NCBI GenBank assembly: GCA_037157565.1
Contig: JAZHRO010000039.1
Location: forward strand, 48,422,001-48,486,000
Length of the DNA stretch: 64,000 bases
Source: Thalassia testudinum
Lineage: Eukaryota > Streptophyta > Magnoliopsida > Alismatales > Hydrocharitaceae
Direction: 5' to 3'
Shown piece by piece: positions 10,132 through 20,060 of this stretch. The notes below the pieces were generated by a model, which saw only the letters and a program-made list of their open reading frames with translations, did no database searches and was not told the DNA's origin. Position numbers and translations under genes: made by a program. The number at the start of each line of letters is the position of its first letter. Within the stretch, counting starts at the first letter, position 1.

Positions 10132-11527
10132 TGATGTAGACATAATTATTGAGGGTAAAATGCCTATTCAAGCATGTTCCTAGGCTTAAATTTGCATTTC
10201 ATGTTATTAATATTGCATAGCATGCATCATTCTGCATTTAGAGTAGTTGCATATAATTTAGGTTAATTACGTCATTTTTGTGGTTAGGAGAGAAGAATAT
10301 TTATTTTGGAGCCTTGAATTGACGATCCAACCATACGGATCTGATTAAGACGACGATCGGAGTCCAACGCCTTTGAAATCGCTTCGATCGGAGTCCCGTA
10401 ACACCATATGCAGTTCGAAGAAGATCAACGGCCAAAGGACTAGGTGACATAATTCGAAGCTTCAAATGACAAATTCGACCACGCAGATAGATTCGGGTCG
10501 ACGATCACTGCCCAATGACGTGAAAATCAACTTAGCCTGACCTCTGTAGTAGCCCCTCCAATGAAAAGAAGATGGACGGCCCAGATCACGCCACGTGGCG
10601 CAACCCAGGCCGCCCATGCGCATGCATGAGCCATCGCATGCACACAGCAGCGTGGGTGCACGCGCGTGGAATGGCGGCGCACGCAGGTGCGTAATGCGTG
10701 GAGCACGCGCTAGCGCAGGACAGCGTGGGCGCGTGGGCTATCTTCAATGACATTTGCGGAGGATCTTCAGCGACATTTATGACTGTCACTAAATGTCTTG
10801 CATACGAATTTGATTCTTTCCTCCACTATAAAAGGACCCTTACCCTCCCATTTTTCTTTATCTCTTCCTTTCTTCCTCTCACCACCTTCAAGGTCATAGA
10901 GAGAGCTTGTCCCAAGCCCGGGATGCTCCTCTAGAGTAGAAAATCAATTAGTTTTCCCTCCCATCATCCCCATTCGTGAAGCATCACGTGGTTGTCCTCT
11001 CATCGCCCTTTGGGAAGAAGATCCTCACCGTGACGCCATCCAGCCCCATCCTCCGTCCTCCAGCTTCGTCCTCCTTCGTTCAGCTCCTCACCACCTTCCT
11101 CCAAGCAATGTTAGAGCGAGTCATCCTCCAAGCAACCGTCGAGGGGGATTTCTCTCACCTCATTCTATCTTTTTACACTTTCGTAGTGTAGATTTTCCAC
11201 TTTCATAGTGTAACAAACATTCGTTTATAAATATATGATTGTTTCTCTATCTTTCTCTCTCTTATATTGTTGAAAGTAGATTAACTAGAAGTCATCGACC
11301 TAATCACTTGCTTGCTAAATACCAAAAAATTTAGAAAAGATAAAAACAACAAAAAGAATAAAAGTGAAGTGAGGATTTCATAAAACCAAACGTTCGCCTC
11401 CCTGTGTTCGACCCGGGACTCACTTTTCGAGTTTTAGTTATAAATTTATCTGATAGACGCGTTTTGCGAGCTACGACAACAGGTCTTCTAAACACCGAAT
11501 TTTAACACGCGAAGCGCGCCCCCATCA
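10132..11527 (+). repeat. N1 3' LTR
   Basis: A 1396-bp partner of the 5' LTR with scattered substitutions and small indels, the same TG...CA ends, and a TATAAAAG at 10827-10834. Confidence 0.93.
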
Positions 11528-11532
11528 CCATC
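11528..11532 (+). repeat. Target-site duplication of N1, right
   Basis: CCATC, identical to 4371-4375. Confidence 0.93.
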
Positions 11533-11764
11533 ACATGAAATCCAATTACACAAATATATACTAAATTTGGTCAATTAAAACCTAATTGAAATCAAACCAT
11601 CAAAGATCCTTCAATCAAGCTCTCAAACCAAATTAGATTAAATCGACCAAATCTATTCAATTCAAAGCACAAGGAGGGTGATTGTGATCTAACAAAATGA
11701 ATGGGATCACCCTCTAGTGGGATGAGCACAATAAGAATCTGAAAGCTAGGGAGCTTTAGATTCA
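11533..11764. other. Unassigned segment between N1 and T3
   Basis: Noncoding, AT-rich continuation of the sequence interrupted by N1, followed by the T3 insertion. No ORF or repeat is recognised. Confidence 0.4.
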
Positions 11765-12952
11765 CAATGTGTTATGACCCAGTTCCCGAATCCCTACAGG
11801 ACCCGAGACCGGCTTGCCTCGACTAATCCCAAGACCCAGTCGTCCAACAAGAAATAACTGAAAAGTAGGAAAATAAACCACATTCACTATGCAATGAAAC
11901 TAAACAGTAAAAGCGTACAAGCAATAAAGGAAGGTAAAAGCTACTAATTCAGTACATACCACCATAACAGGAAAAGTAGAACAACAGCAACAGGAACAGG
12001 AACAGTAACAAAAAGTCTGAAACTCACTATAGCAGAAAAGAGAGTACAAAAAAAGTATTGAAAACTACGGTTGGGCTCGATTGGGCCCAGCACCCTCCAT
12101 AGTCGGTAGCTCGGGCTGCTCAACTCTTGGACCTTAATAGTGTTATGAAAAGACGGAGTCAGCAAACGCTGAGTAGAGTGGTAACCATACTATCTAAAGC
12201 AGTAAAGGTAGCAAGCATACTTATCCTTTTCGAGTTATTTTATTTTACAGGTAATTTCTTTTCACCCCATTGGTTTACTTTCAGATTTCTTTCTTGATCT
12301 TGCATGTTCCTCGTGAGAACGATCTTGATTGCAGTCTTTTACGAAAAGAAGAAGGTACACGTGGTGCTCTCTTGGCCAGGAGAGTTCCGCATGGTAGTCC
12401 TACACCCAGTCAACCACCCTAAGGTCACTGTCAAGATGTAGCGGTGACTATGGCACACGTCATAAGTGCACGGGTAGCTACCCCACACTAACACGCGGTC
12501 AGTTGTTTCTGCTAGCGAGTACGCCCAAAGTACAGTACAGAACAGTATAGGGCCTAGCCCTCTTAGAACTAGGGGTCCAGCCCCTCAGAAACGAACAGGG
12601 GTCTCGCCCCTCCACAGTCCACACACCCTCGTCTTACTACCCCGATTTGCTCAGAGGGCCAAAAAAAGTCGGTGTAGGTTGGCTAGCTTAACCCCGGGCC
12701 CCGTGGGGTGGCTAGCTCCCTCCGGACACTAGTAGTTCACCTCGGTACTGCGTACACGAGGGTCAACAGGAGTTGGTGTAGAGTGGCCAATCCTAACCCC
12801 AGGTCACAACCCAAGGGAGGCTAGCTCCTCTCTACACTAAAGGGGGATAGTTGCTCTCCTTGGTACCACGTGCACAAGGACCAGCACACTCCCCGACTAC
12901 CATTCCAAGTTTCCAGCCAACCACAGTTGTTCTACTCCTAATTCCCTGTAGG

Positions 12953-12957
12953 GTTCA
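12953..12957 (+). repeat. Target-site duplication of N2, left
   Basis: GTTCA before the LTR, repeated at 22782-22786. Confidence 0.92.
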
Positions 12958-14084
12958 TGTTTAAACGCTCTTGATCAGGTTTTAAAAGATAATACGTTGT
13001 AATATAGCCGACAAAGCGTTCAAACAAATAGAGAATTTTATTACTCGAAAATCGGAGTATCCGAGGTCGAATACAGGGAGCAATTGAAATTTACTACTAA
13101 TCTCAAATGTAATTGAACACTCTAATTTACTCAAAACTTGAATTCAAATATGAATGTATGTGGTTTAAAAAATAATTGACAAAAGAGTGAAATTGGACGT
13201 CTGATCTTGTGATGAGACATCTTAAAAGTGTTTTCCCTTTTTCTTCTTCTTTCTCTGCAGTCTCTCTTCCTTTCTTCTTCTTTCTCTGCGAAGACTTCTT
13301 CTTCTTCCTTGCCTTTGCTTCTCCTCTCTTCTGTCTTCTTCTCAGCAGTCTCTACTTCCTTCAGATCTACGGGTCTTCTTCCTGCCTTTGCTCCTTTTCT
13401 TGCAGTCCTTTCTCTCTGCAGTCTCTCTTTCTTCCTTCTCTTCTCTTCTTCGCTCAGCTTCTGCTTCTTCTCTTTGTAGCTAAGTCTCTCTTCTTCAACC
13501 AGCCTGCCTGCACAACGGGAAAGCAAAACCTACCCTGTCCCTCTACCCGAACGTCTCTCTCTCTCTGCAAAGCACTCGTAGGACGCTCTCCCAGAGCCAC
13601 GGGTAATCGGGTCGGATTTCGCACCCGGGACCAGGTGCACTGCCAGGTGGGTAATGCGCGAGGAGTGCTCAGGTTGGGTCGGGTCGGAGTCCGCCAGATC
13701 CGCGAGGTGAAACCGCGGACAAGGCGAGCGTGGGTAATGTGGGTGACCTCACCCCTATGCGTTCGGAGGCGAAGAGTGTATAACACAAAAACACTTTATA
13801 CTGCACCTACACTTCGTATTTCAACGATGTGGGACTAAAGTCCCGCCTTCATTCGCTCGCGCCCGCAGACGATTCTTCTTCGATTGCCAAGGCTGCGGAC
13901 ATCGCTGCACTCCTTGCTGAGCCAGATCACTTCGCACTGCTCGCCCGAGTCCGCTGCACCTGAAGCCTAGAGCTGCTGACGCCTGGAGCTGCTTTGAAGC
14001 TTCTTCAACCGTTGTCAATGGCGGTAGGGGCTTCGATACTGTCACACACAAAACAAGCCTCTCGACTTAATCAGACCAGCTGGG

Positions 14085-14111
14085 CACCTTCGCCGTGGCA
14101 CGGCGAAGGTG
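14085..14111. repeat. Perfect LTR palindrome (N2 3' LTR)
   Basis: Arms caccttcgccgtg and cacggcgaaggtg around a single base. Homologous copies occur at 21194-21220, 34127-34149, 56055-56077 and 62443-62465. Confidence 0.9.
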
Positions 14112-14724
14112 GTGAGCCATGCGGCCGGCCGTAGGATGGCCTAGGCATGCGTGCCTAGGTCAACCTATGGCCGGGAGTGTGGGTGTGTTCGGGGGACTGT
14201 GGTGGAGGCGTAGAGGGATGATGGATGGGTGGAGAGTGTTCCTTGTGGTGAGACGGAGCTTATGAGACGGTTGGCGAGCCGTGTAGAGGGGCGGAATGGT
14301 GGGGGCGGCTCGCCGGAGGTCGGTCGGAGGCGAGGAAGATGGAGGTGGTCAGCGATGGTCGAGGGGCAATTAAATGAAATAAAAGGGGGAAAAGAGAGAG
14401 GGGAAGGTGGAGAATGTATTAAGCCTAACTGCAGGGATGAAGGGGGATGGAGAGGTGGACAGTAGTACCTGCTGTCACCGGAGAAGAAGCTACCCAGTGG
14501 GGGAGGACGACAGCGACGACGGGGCTGAGGCGGCGTGCGCGGGTGTTGCGCGACGCAGAGAGTCAGTAAGATGACTCTGCCACTGGTTTTGTGGCAGAGC
14601 AAAGAGGGAGCGGAGGGGGGCTCGCCGGAGCTCGCTGGGTACTTTGGCCGGGAGGGAAGTGACGAATTGGAGGTGGAAGCTCGGCTAAATCAATCTAAAA
14701 TTGGGCGGCCGGGTTTGGAGGTTC

Positions 14725-14732
14725 TTTTTATA
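14725..14732 (-). promoter_or_regulatory. TATA box, N2 3' LTR
   Basis: TATAAAAA on the - strand; altered to GATAAAAA in the 5' LTR. Confidence 0.6.
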
Positions 14733-15668
14733 GGCACTAGGTCATGCTTTCAGAGCGTGGAGGGCACGCCAATACCTCCGCCGGCTTGCCGGAGAAGGAA
14801 AGAGGGTGGATACCCAAATCCCTCATGCGTTCGCACGAGAGATTGGGTTCACACTAGGGATCAAGATTGGCCCTAGATGGAAGGAATTCCTCAGAGAATC
14901 TCCCTTCCATTTCTCGGAGGGGATCTCTGAGGAATCAGAGAGTATTCCCTCTCTAATCCTCGCCAGAGCAGGATTCTGCCCTAACAATGGCAGAAGGACC
15001 TGATTGCAAAGGTGGCGAGGAAGTTAGGGGGCTCTCTGTGGTGCTTTTCAAAAGATAGGGACAAAATTGTGATTTGGGTGTACTGAATTGCAAAGTAGGT
15101 CAAGATGACCTTCCCTTAGGTCCAAATTTTGGTAAAAACCTAATTTGGACCTAAGGAATCCAATGGTGAAGTTGGATTTTAGGTTTGCCCACGTTTGACT
15201 GGATATTTTAGGTAAAAACCCAAATTAGGTTAATTGATGAACTAGGACCCTAATCTAGGTCAAACTAGGTTCCAAAGGCCAAATTAAGTGTTCTAAACCC
15301 TAGAGGATATTTTTCCATGATTTTTAGAGGGTTTACTTGATTTTTATCCTGATCGGAACCTTGTTGAATTAAGCAGGACTGTTTTAGGGTTACCAAATGT
15401 CATTTAATTCCTAAATTGCACATGAACCCATTTCTGATTGACTCAACCCACTTTTTATCTTATTTAGACCATTTGACCTATGTTTTGCCTCTTAGAAATC
15501 CTGTTTATGTACTGCAATGGTAAAATTACAGTTTTAACCTTTAATTCATGTTTTCTTCTCAGAGCACTTATTCCTTCATTTAGGCCTTCTACTAGGTTAT
15601 GTAGGAGCTTTTATCTTCTTTATTAGGTCAAAATGAGCTAGTTATGGCTCATGATGAGGCTCTCATCA

Positions 15669-15706
15669 TACCCCCATGCCTAGCTTTTGCTAGTCCCTTA
15701 GCAAAA
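15669..15706 (-). other. Terminal hairpin and polypurine tract of N2
   Basis: Next to the 3' LTR, the - strand reads ggcatgggggta directly into TGATGAG. It is preceded by a hairpin with 8-base arms (ttttgcta/tagcaaaa, 15685-15706). This is the normal second-strand primer site. Confidence 0.8.
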
Positions 15707-16112
15707 TTTCAAGGTTTTAACTTTTTTTCTAAACCCTGAGTGTCTGTCAACAATCATGACAAGTGCTTCTCCTTTTCTTTTGTGATTAGGTAGGAATGCT
15801 GACAATAGGCCTAGAGGTACTCAAGTACTAACCAAAATCTGGACCTGTTCCGCTTTAGCCTTAGTCCTCCGCAAAGGTTTCTAAGGCCCATAGAAACTAA
15901 CCTAGGGTTTGTTGGACTCCGCGGTTAAAGCACCCGTGCTTGAGACATTTTTAGCCTAAGTTCAGTTTGCAGTGCATTTTTTGTAAGAGAGAGATAGAAG
16001 ATTTGTTTGGAGAGCTTTTCTCTCTCTTTTCTTTTTTTACTTCTAGCTTCGGATTAACTTCTCAACACGGTCTGTATCAGATTCCTCGTCCCCATCATCA
16101 ATCCTCAAGGGT

Positions 16113-16251
16113 CCCTGGCTTTCGAGATAATCCCGCCCATGGCAACCCCCAGAACCCTGGCTTTCAAGATTTCGAGATAATCCCGCCCATGGCGTTCCGT
16201 GGCCGAATTCAGACCCTGGCGATCGACATTTCGTGATAATGCCACCCATGG
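16113..16251 (-). repeat. Triplicated unit in N2 3' noncoding region
   Basis: Three imperfect copies (16113-16142, 16155-16192, 16214-16251), each starting ccctgg and ending with a gataatcccgcccatgg-like string. The same triplet array is in A2 at 36118-36264. Confidence 0.75.
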
Positions 16252-16980
16252 TATCTGAACCAGCAGAGTGCTTACATGCCCCCAGTAGGATATTTAAATA
16301 TCCTAAGAGACAAGCACCGAGGAGACGATATGTTGTTACGCATCTTCGAGGGGAATTTCCCGCCTCTCCGCACTGGGAACTCGTCCAAATCAACTTGTGT
16401 TGATTGGCTGCTCCTAATCTAGGTGGCTTTTTCAGAACATTAAATGCTTTTGCATGATTTGGATATTTATGCACACTGAACCAGACTGTGTGTGAATTTG
16501 GGGTGCTTAGGTTACCGAATCCCGCAAATCGGAGGTCAGTTAACGAGGTCGAATACTTCCTAAGCCTTATACCTAATACCTAAGCTTCACATTTTCCTCA
16601 ACCTCTTGAGGATTATCCAGATTTTAGCGGATACGTGAATTTTTAAGCTAAAGAATCTAGCCCAAGAGGCCTAAGACCAGCGTTCCCGCTAATCTCTTGT
16701 TAGTTCTCCTTAGCACTTTTCCTTTATTTCTTTTCTGGTCTAGAACTTCAGTTAATTCCTTAATCTTTTACTAATGGCTATTTCTTTTTCATTCTGTGCT
16801 CCTTTTTGTCATTTTACTCTTTTTCTCCTCCTTATGAATATGTGGCTCACAAAATTTCCTCCCACCCCATTTTTTTGTTCTTTTTCATAATTTTTTAATT
16901 TTTTTGTGTTTTTGACATATGTGAATTTTTTGTGAGAATCCTTCTGATTTTTTCTTGGTTCTGTATGTATGCACTTTTTC

Positions 16981-17015
16981 ACCCCCCATGCCTAAGTTTT
17001 GCAATGTCCTCATTG
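16981..17015 (-). other. Internal hairpin plus polypurine module of N2
   Basis: The + strand has ccccccatgcc (16982-16992) and caatgtcctcattg (17002-17015). On the - strand this reads as the caatg/cattg hairpin followed by a G-run, matching N1, A1 and A2. Confidence 0.65.
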
Positions 17016-17258
17016 TAAACGGAGGGTGTGAAATAGTGTTGAGGTCAGGGACTTAGAACAGGATACATCGGGTGGGTGAATGGGTCGGGAATGACTGGTG
17101 CGGATGATTTTAGGCTCTGATATGTGTACCAGAGGTGGGATCAACTGTCTAAGGCTGAACTCAAGGTGCAATGGACGTGGAGTACGGACGTATAATCAGA
17201 CGGGTCTCTGTTTTTGAGATGATGGGTTGCCTCCCGTTAAGCGCTAAATTCAATGCCT

Positions 17259-18890
17259 TCAGCCGAGCGAAAAATGGGGTGGAGAGGGAGTGGTCAAATC
17301 AGTGGAATTTTGTAAAACAAGCACCTTGATTAAGAGCCTGGTTGGTCTAACCAGGTGCTTGTTCAGATCAGTGGGCTGATGATGTAGCCCAAACCCAATG
17401 AGTCTGGTGGGTTGATAGATGTAGATTAACAAATGCGGAACCCACCATATGTAGTGAAGTTCTAATGGATATGGAAGTGAAAACTCGGGTTTAGGCTGAG
17501 TCGACTCAGCCTGGTCAAAGTAGGGTTCCGAAAAATAATCAATGTAAGGTGTGGAATCCCTACAGGGGTGATCAAAGAATGATGGCTCCTGACTTTCAGT
17601 TTGATCAGTGCCCGATACCCAATATAGATATGGAGTTGAATCATCTGCAAACGGCTCAGTGAGAGGTGAATCGGAATAGAAATTGAGTCCGGTTGCGGGT
17701 CGGGGTAGAGAATGGGTTTTGATTGGTTCTGTATATGTGGAGCAGGTGGCTTCAAAGAAAATTGGCTTGTTATAATCAGGAAGCAGATTTTCTTCGATGT
17801 TATGGTCAGATTCGAAATCGTCGGAGAGTTTGTGAAAATCAAAATTTGAATGAGATTCCAGATCATGAGTTCCACCATAGAATGAATCATATGTTGTATA
17901 CTCAGCAGCCTGACTGGGGTCTAGCCTAAATGTTAATTCTGAGCTTAAAAGGGTGTCCCTATCTGGTAGAGGCTCAGGTTCTAAGCTAGTAGGGCAGACC
18001 CAATCGAAACCCCGCTCGTCCAACTCCTCGGTTTCTGTGTCGTAGATTGTCATGACTTCCGAAAAATCAATTCGTTCCTCTGAGGAGGTTGGCGAGGGAT
18101 ATTCATCAAATCGAGACCCAAAATCATATTCTTCATTAAAAGATTAATCATCTTCATATGGGGCATTGGAATCTTCAAAATATGTTTCCGATCTAGGTTC
18201 TAGGCTTAGGATGTGGGTTGAATTACTAGAATCTAGGTCTGAATAACCTTCGAGGGTCACCTTATCAGAATAAGGGACGGAATTTATACCCTCGAGAGGT
18301 TCAGTTCTACTCTCATTCTTGCAGGAGTTTTGGGATTCTAGAATGGGCTCAACATTGTATTTTCCTGCATTTGGAGCTTCCCAACCTTCTTCAATATCAT
18401 GCACATTATACTCCATCTAGGTTGGGAATCCACAACCATTTTGTGCCTCAAACCCAAGATCAAATTTATCCTCGATGTTGTCCCAAGATAGTTCCTCCTC
18501 TGTTTGTGGTATATATGGGTACTTCTGGTCAATAACTTGTTTTACTAATCTCAGTATCTCTTCTCGTTTTTCAAGACTATCTTGGTGTTGCTTCCAAAGT
18601 TGAGGATTTGTCATACATTGAAGGTATTCAATATTGTGCAGTTTTTCTATCTCAATGTATGCAGTAATGAGCAAGTCACGGGTTGATCCTTTGTTGGCTT
18701 CTACTAATAGTACCTGGGCACACGTTATGACAAAGGTTGTGGTTGTTGGGACATCAACCTGAATATTTCCTACTGTTGTTGAGGTTTCTTCATTTTCATA
18801 GAATTTCATGGCATCCTCAATCATTTTATCTCTCATGGATCTCTGATATTCAGGTTTCTCGCATGGTAGTCCTAAGTGGTTTGGCTGCAT
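17259..18890 (-). pseudogene. N2 acidic ORF of unknown family, two in-frame stops
   Basis: A single - strand frame runs from an ATG at 18888-18890 to 17259, interrupted by TAG at 18417-18419 (directly followed by an ATG) and TAA at 18144-18146. The N-terminal part has a predicted helical, charged stretch (around LEKREEILRLVKQVIDQKYP). The remainder is strongly acidic and rich in Ser, Tyr, Pro and Thr. There are no gag, protease, RT, RNase H or integrase motifs. Overall composition and layout (helical domain, then acidic low-complexity) resemble the N1 ORF, but I see no clear residue-level alignment. Position and flanking boxes are those of gag-pol in A2. The keeping of one long frame hints at past selection. 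Confidence 0.6.
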
Positions 18891-18982
18891 ATTTGGATCA
18901 GGTGGTGGAGTCAAGATGTAGAATCAAGTTATGAAGCGATTAGATCTGAATAATGAGTCCCACTGAAAATGTGTATGTGTGC

Positions 18983-19020
18983 TCTAAAGAGAAAAGATGA
19001 GGGACTGGAGATGTTTTTGA
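18983..19020 (-). other. Acceptor-like site upstream of N2 ORF
   Basis: The - strand reads cttttctctttag at a pyrimidine-rich run ending with AG at 18984-18983, upstream of the ORF ATG. It is a candidate 3' splice site of the second leader intron. Confidence 0.35.
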
Positions 19021-19252
19021 CCCAATCAAGACATCCAAAGATGTTTGGATGACTATGGAGGTTCGGGGCTGATTGACCCCTGGATCAGAAGATCGTCCAC
19101 CTGAGAATTACCTGGGCAGCCAGAGAGGGAGAGTCCCGCAAAGACCCCTACACGGTAGAGCATCCCTATGGGTTACAGGGTTTCCCCCACCCGACCTCTC
19201 TTGTCACTGAGATTCCAGGTAGACCAGAATGGGGACCTTGACCTCTTAAGTC
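19020..19252 (-). other. Leader block nearly identical to A2
   Basis: This noncoding block aligns almost base for base with 53931-54172, including shared runs such as tgagaattacctgggcagcc and gggtttcccccacccgacct. The ORFs that follow in N2 and A2 are unrelated, so the RNA or DNA itself appears to be what is conserved. It is a candidate packaging or dimerisation signal. Confidence 0.75.
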
Positions 19253-19904
19253 TACCACTTTTATTTCACAGGTGCTTTAGGGTTCTCACTTGAACTTTAG
19301 ATAGTTTGATGTTGTGACCTAATTTAGAGGTTGGTTGACCCAAGGGGTCAACTTCACCTGACCTGTCCTATAGATGGCAGAATGATTCTAGGTTTAAAGC
19401 CTAGATATCACCCTGATTTGACTCCTAGGTTATTAGGTCCAGAAATTTTAAGATTCAAGTGATTTTAGAGCTCAATTTTTAGGGTTTGTCTTGTTAATAT
19501 CTCTTCAATCAAGGTCTTGGGCGGCACACTGATGCGGGAGGTTTATTTCTTTTTATGCAGGCATGTGTGAGTAACACTCCAAGATCCTACTGTAGAAACC
19601 CTAATTTGGTTCTATTTCCAATCCTCTTTTTCTTTTTCACAAAAATTCTCTTTGGACTTGAAAGCAAGAAATGTGTTGTCCACAGAGATTAAGCATTATT
19701 TCTATTAGGCACATGAATTTGTGAGATAGAATTTAAAAAATCGTCCCAACTTCAAGAACATTTGAAAAAATTTTCGCAAAATTAGGAAACGTTTGCCTTA
19801 AAGATGGTGATTACTATATAAAGAAGGCAATTGATTCCTAAATTGATTTTCTTCCTTTTGTCTTTTCAAGATTTAGGGAATGGTTTAAAGAAGAAAAGAA
19901 ATAC

Positions 19905-19951
19905 CTGCCCTGGAGCGGTTGACTTGCGGGAGGGATTTTCTCGTGGAATAC
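19905..19951 (-). other. Exon-like segment in N2 leader
   Basis: 47 nt bounded on the - strand by an acceptor (gttttgatcttgcag) and a donor (gggcag followed by gtattt). Part of its sequence is alignable with the corresponding segments of A2 and A3. Confidence 0.45.
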
Positions 19952-20039
19952 CTGCAAGATCAAAACAAAGAAAAGTAGGGCAAGTTAGTGTTCAATATGA
20001 TAAAAAGAATGTAGAGACTAGTGGTAAATTGCACGTTGC

Positions 20040-20057
20040 TCCCCGGCAACGGCGCCA
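20040..20057 (-). other. tRNA-Asp primer-binding site of N2
   Basis: The + strand tccccggcaacggcgcca equals the 3' end of plant tRNA-Asp as I recall it, three bases from the 5' LTR. It fixes the orientation as -. Confidence 0.9.
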
Positions 20058-20060
20058 AAA

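Larger units (their letters stand above)
4376..11527 (+). mobile_element. N1: complete non-autonomous Athila-like LTR retrotransposon
   Basis: The element is about 7.15 kb, with near-identical LTRs (4376-5780 and 10132-11527) that begin TGATG and end CATCA, flanked by a perfect 5-bp duplication CCATC (4371-4375 and 11528-11532). The interior is only 4.35 kb. It has a degenerate tRNA-Asp primer site, a long leader, one broken acidic ORF (7029-8737), a post-ORF polypurine module, duplicated 3' repeats and a second polypurine module at the 3' LTR. There is no protease, RT, RNase H or integrase, so it depended on proteins supplied in trans. LTR and leader similarities point to A1 as the matching autonomous type. 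The rest of the interior (5951-6740 and 8893-9308) is noncoding, with A-rich runs near 8950 and 9430. Confidence 0.92.
12958..15668 (-). repeat. N2 3' LTR
   Basis: 2711 bp. On the + strand it runs from tgtttaaacgctc to ggctctcatca. It includes a pyrimidine-rich stretch (13218-13500, GAA-rich in the transcript), a perfect 27-base palindrome at 14085-14111, and a TATAAAAA box (- strand) at 14725-14732. The several ORFs across it are low-complexity artefacts. Confidence 0.93.

Noticed and set aside
10698..10934. Small + strand ORF in N1 3' LTR
   Set aside because: Overlaps LTR U3 and the TATA box; the matching 5' LTR region does not keep it.
13209..13838. 209-codon + strand ORF and its copies at 20312-20947
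   Set aside because: It lies across the N2 LTR U5. The protein is Ser/Phe/Leu low complexity from a TTC/TCT-rich stretch and is antisense to the element.
18414..18419. Stop-restart (TAG then ATG) as a designed recoding site in N2
   Set aside because: The neighbouring second stop in the same frame and general decay make chance more likely; no other copy is available to compare.
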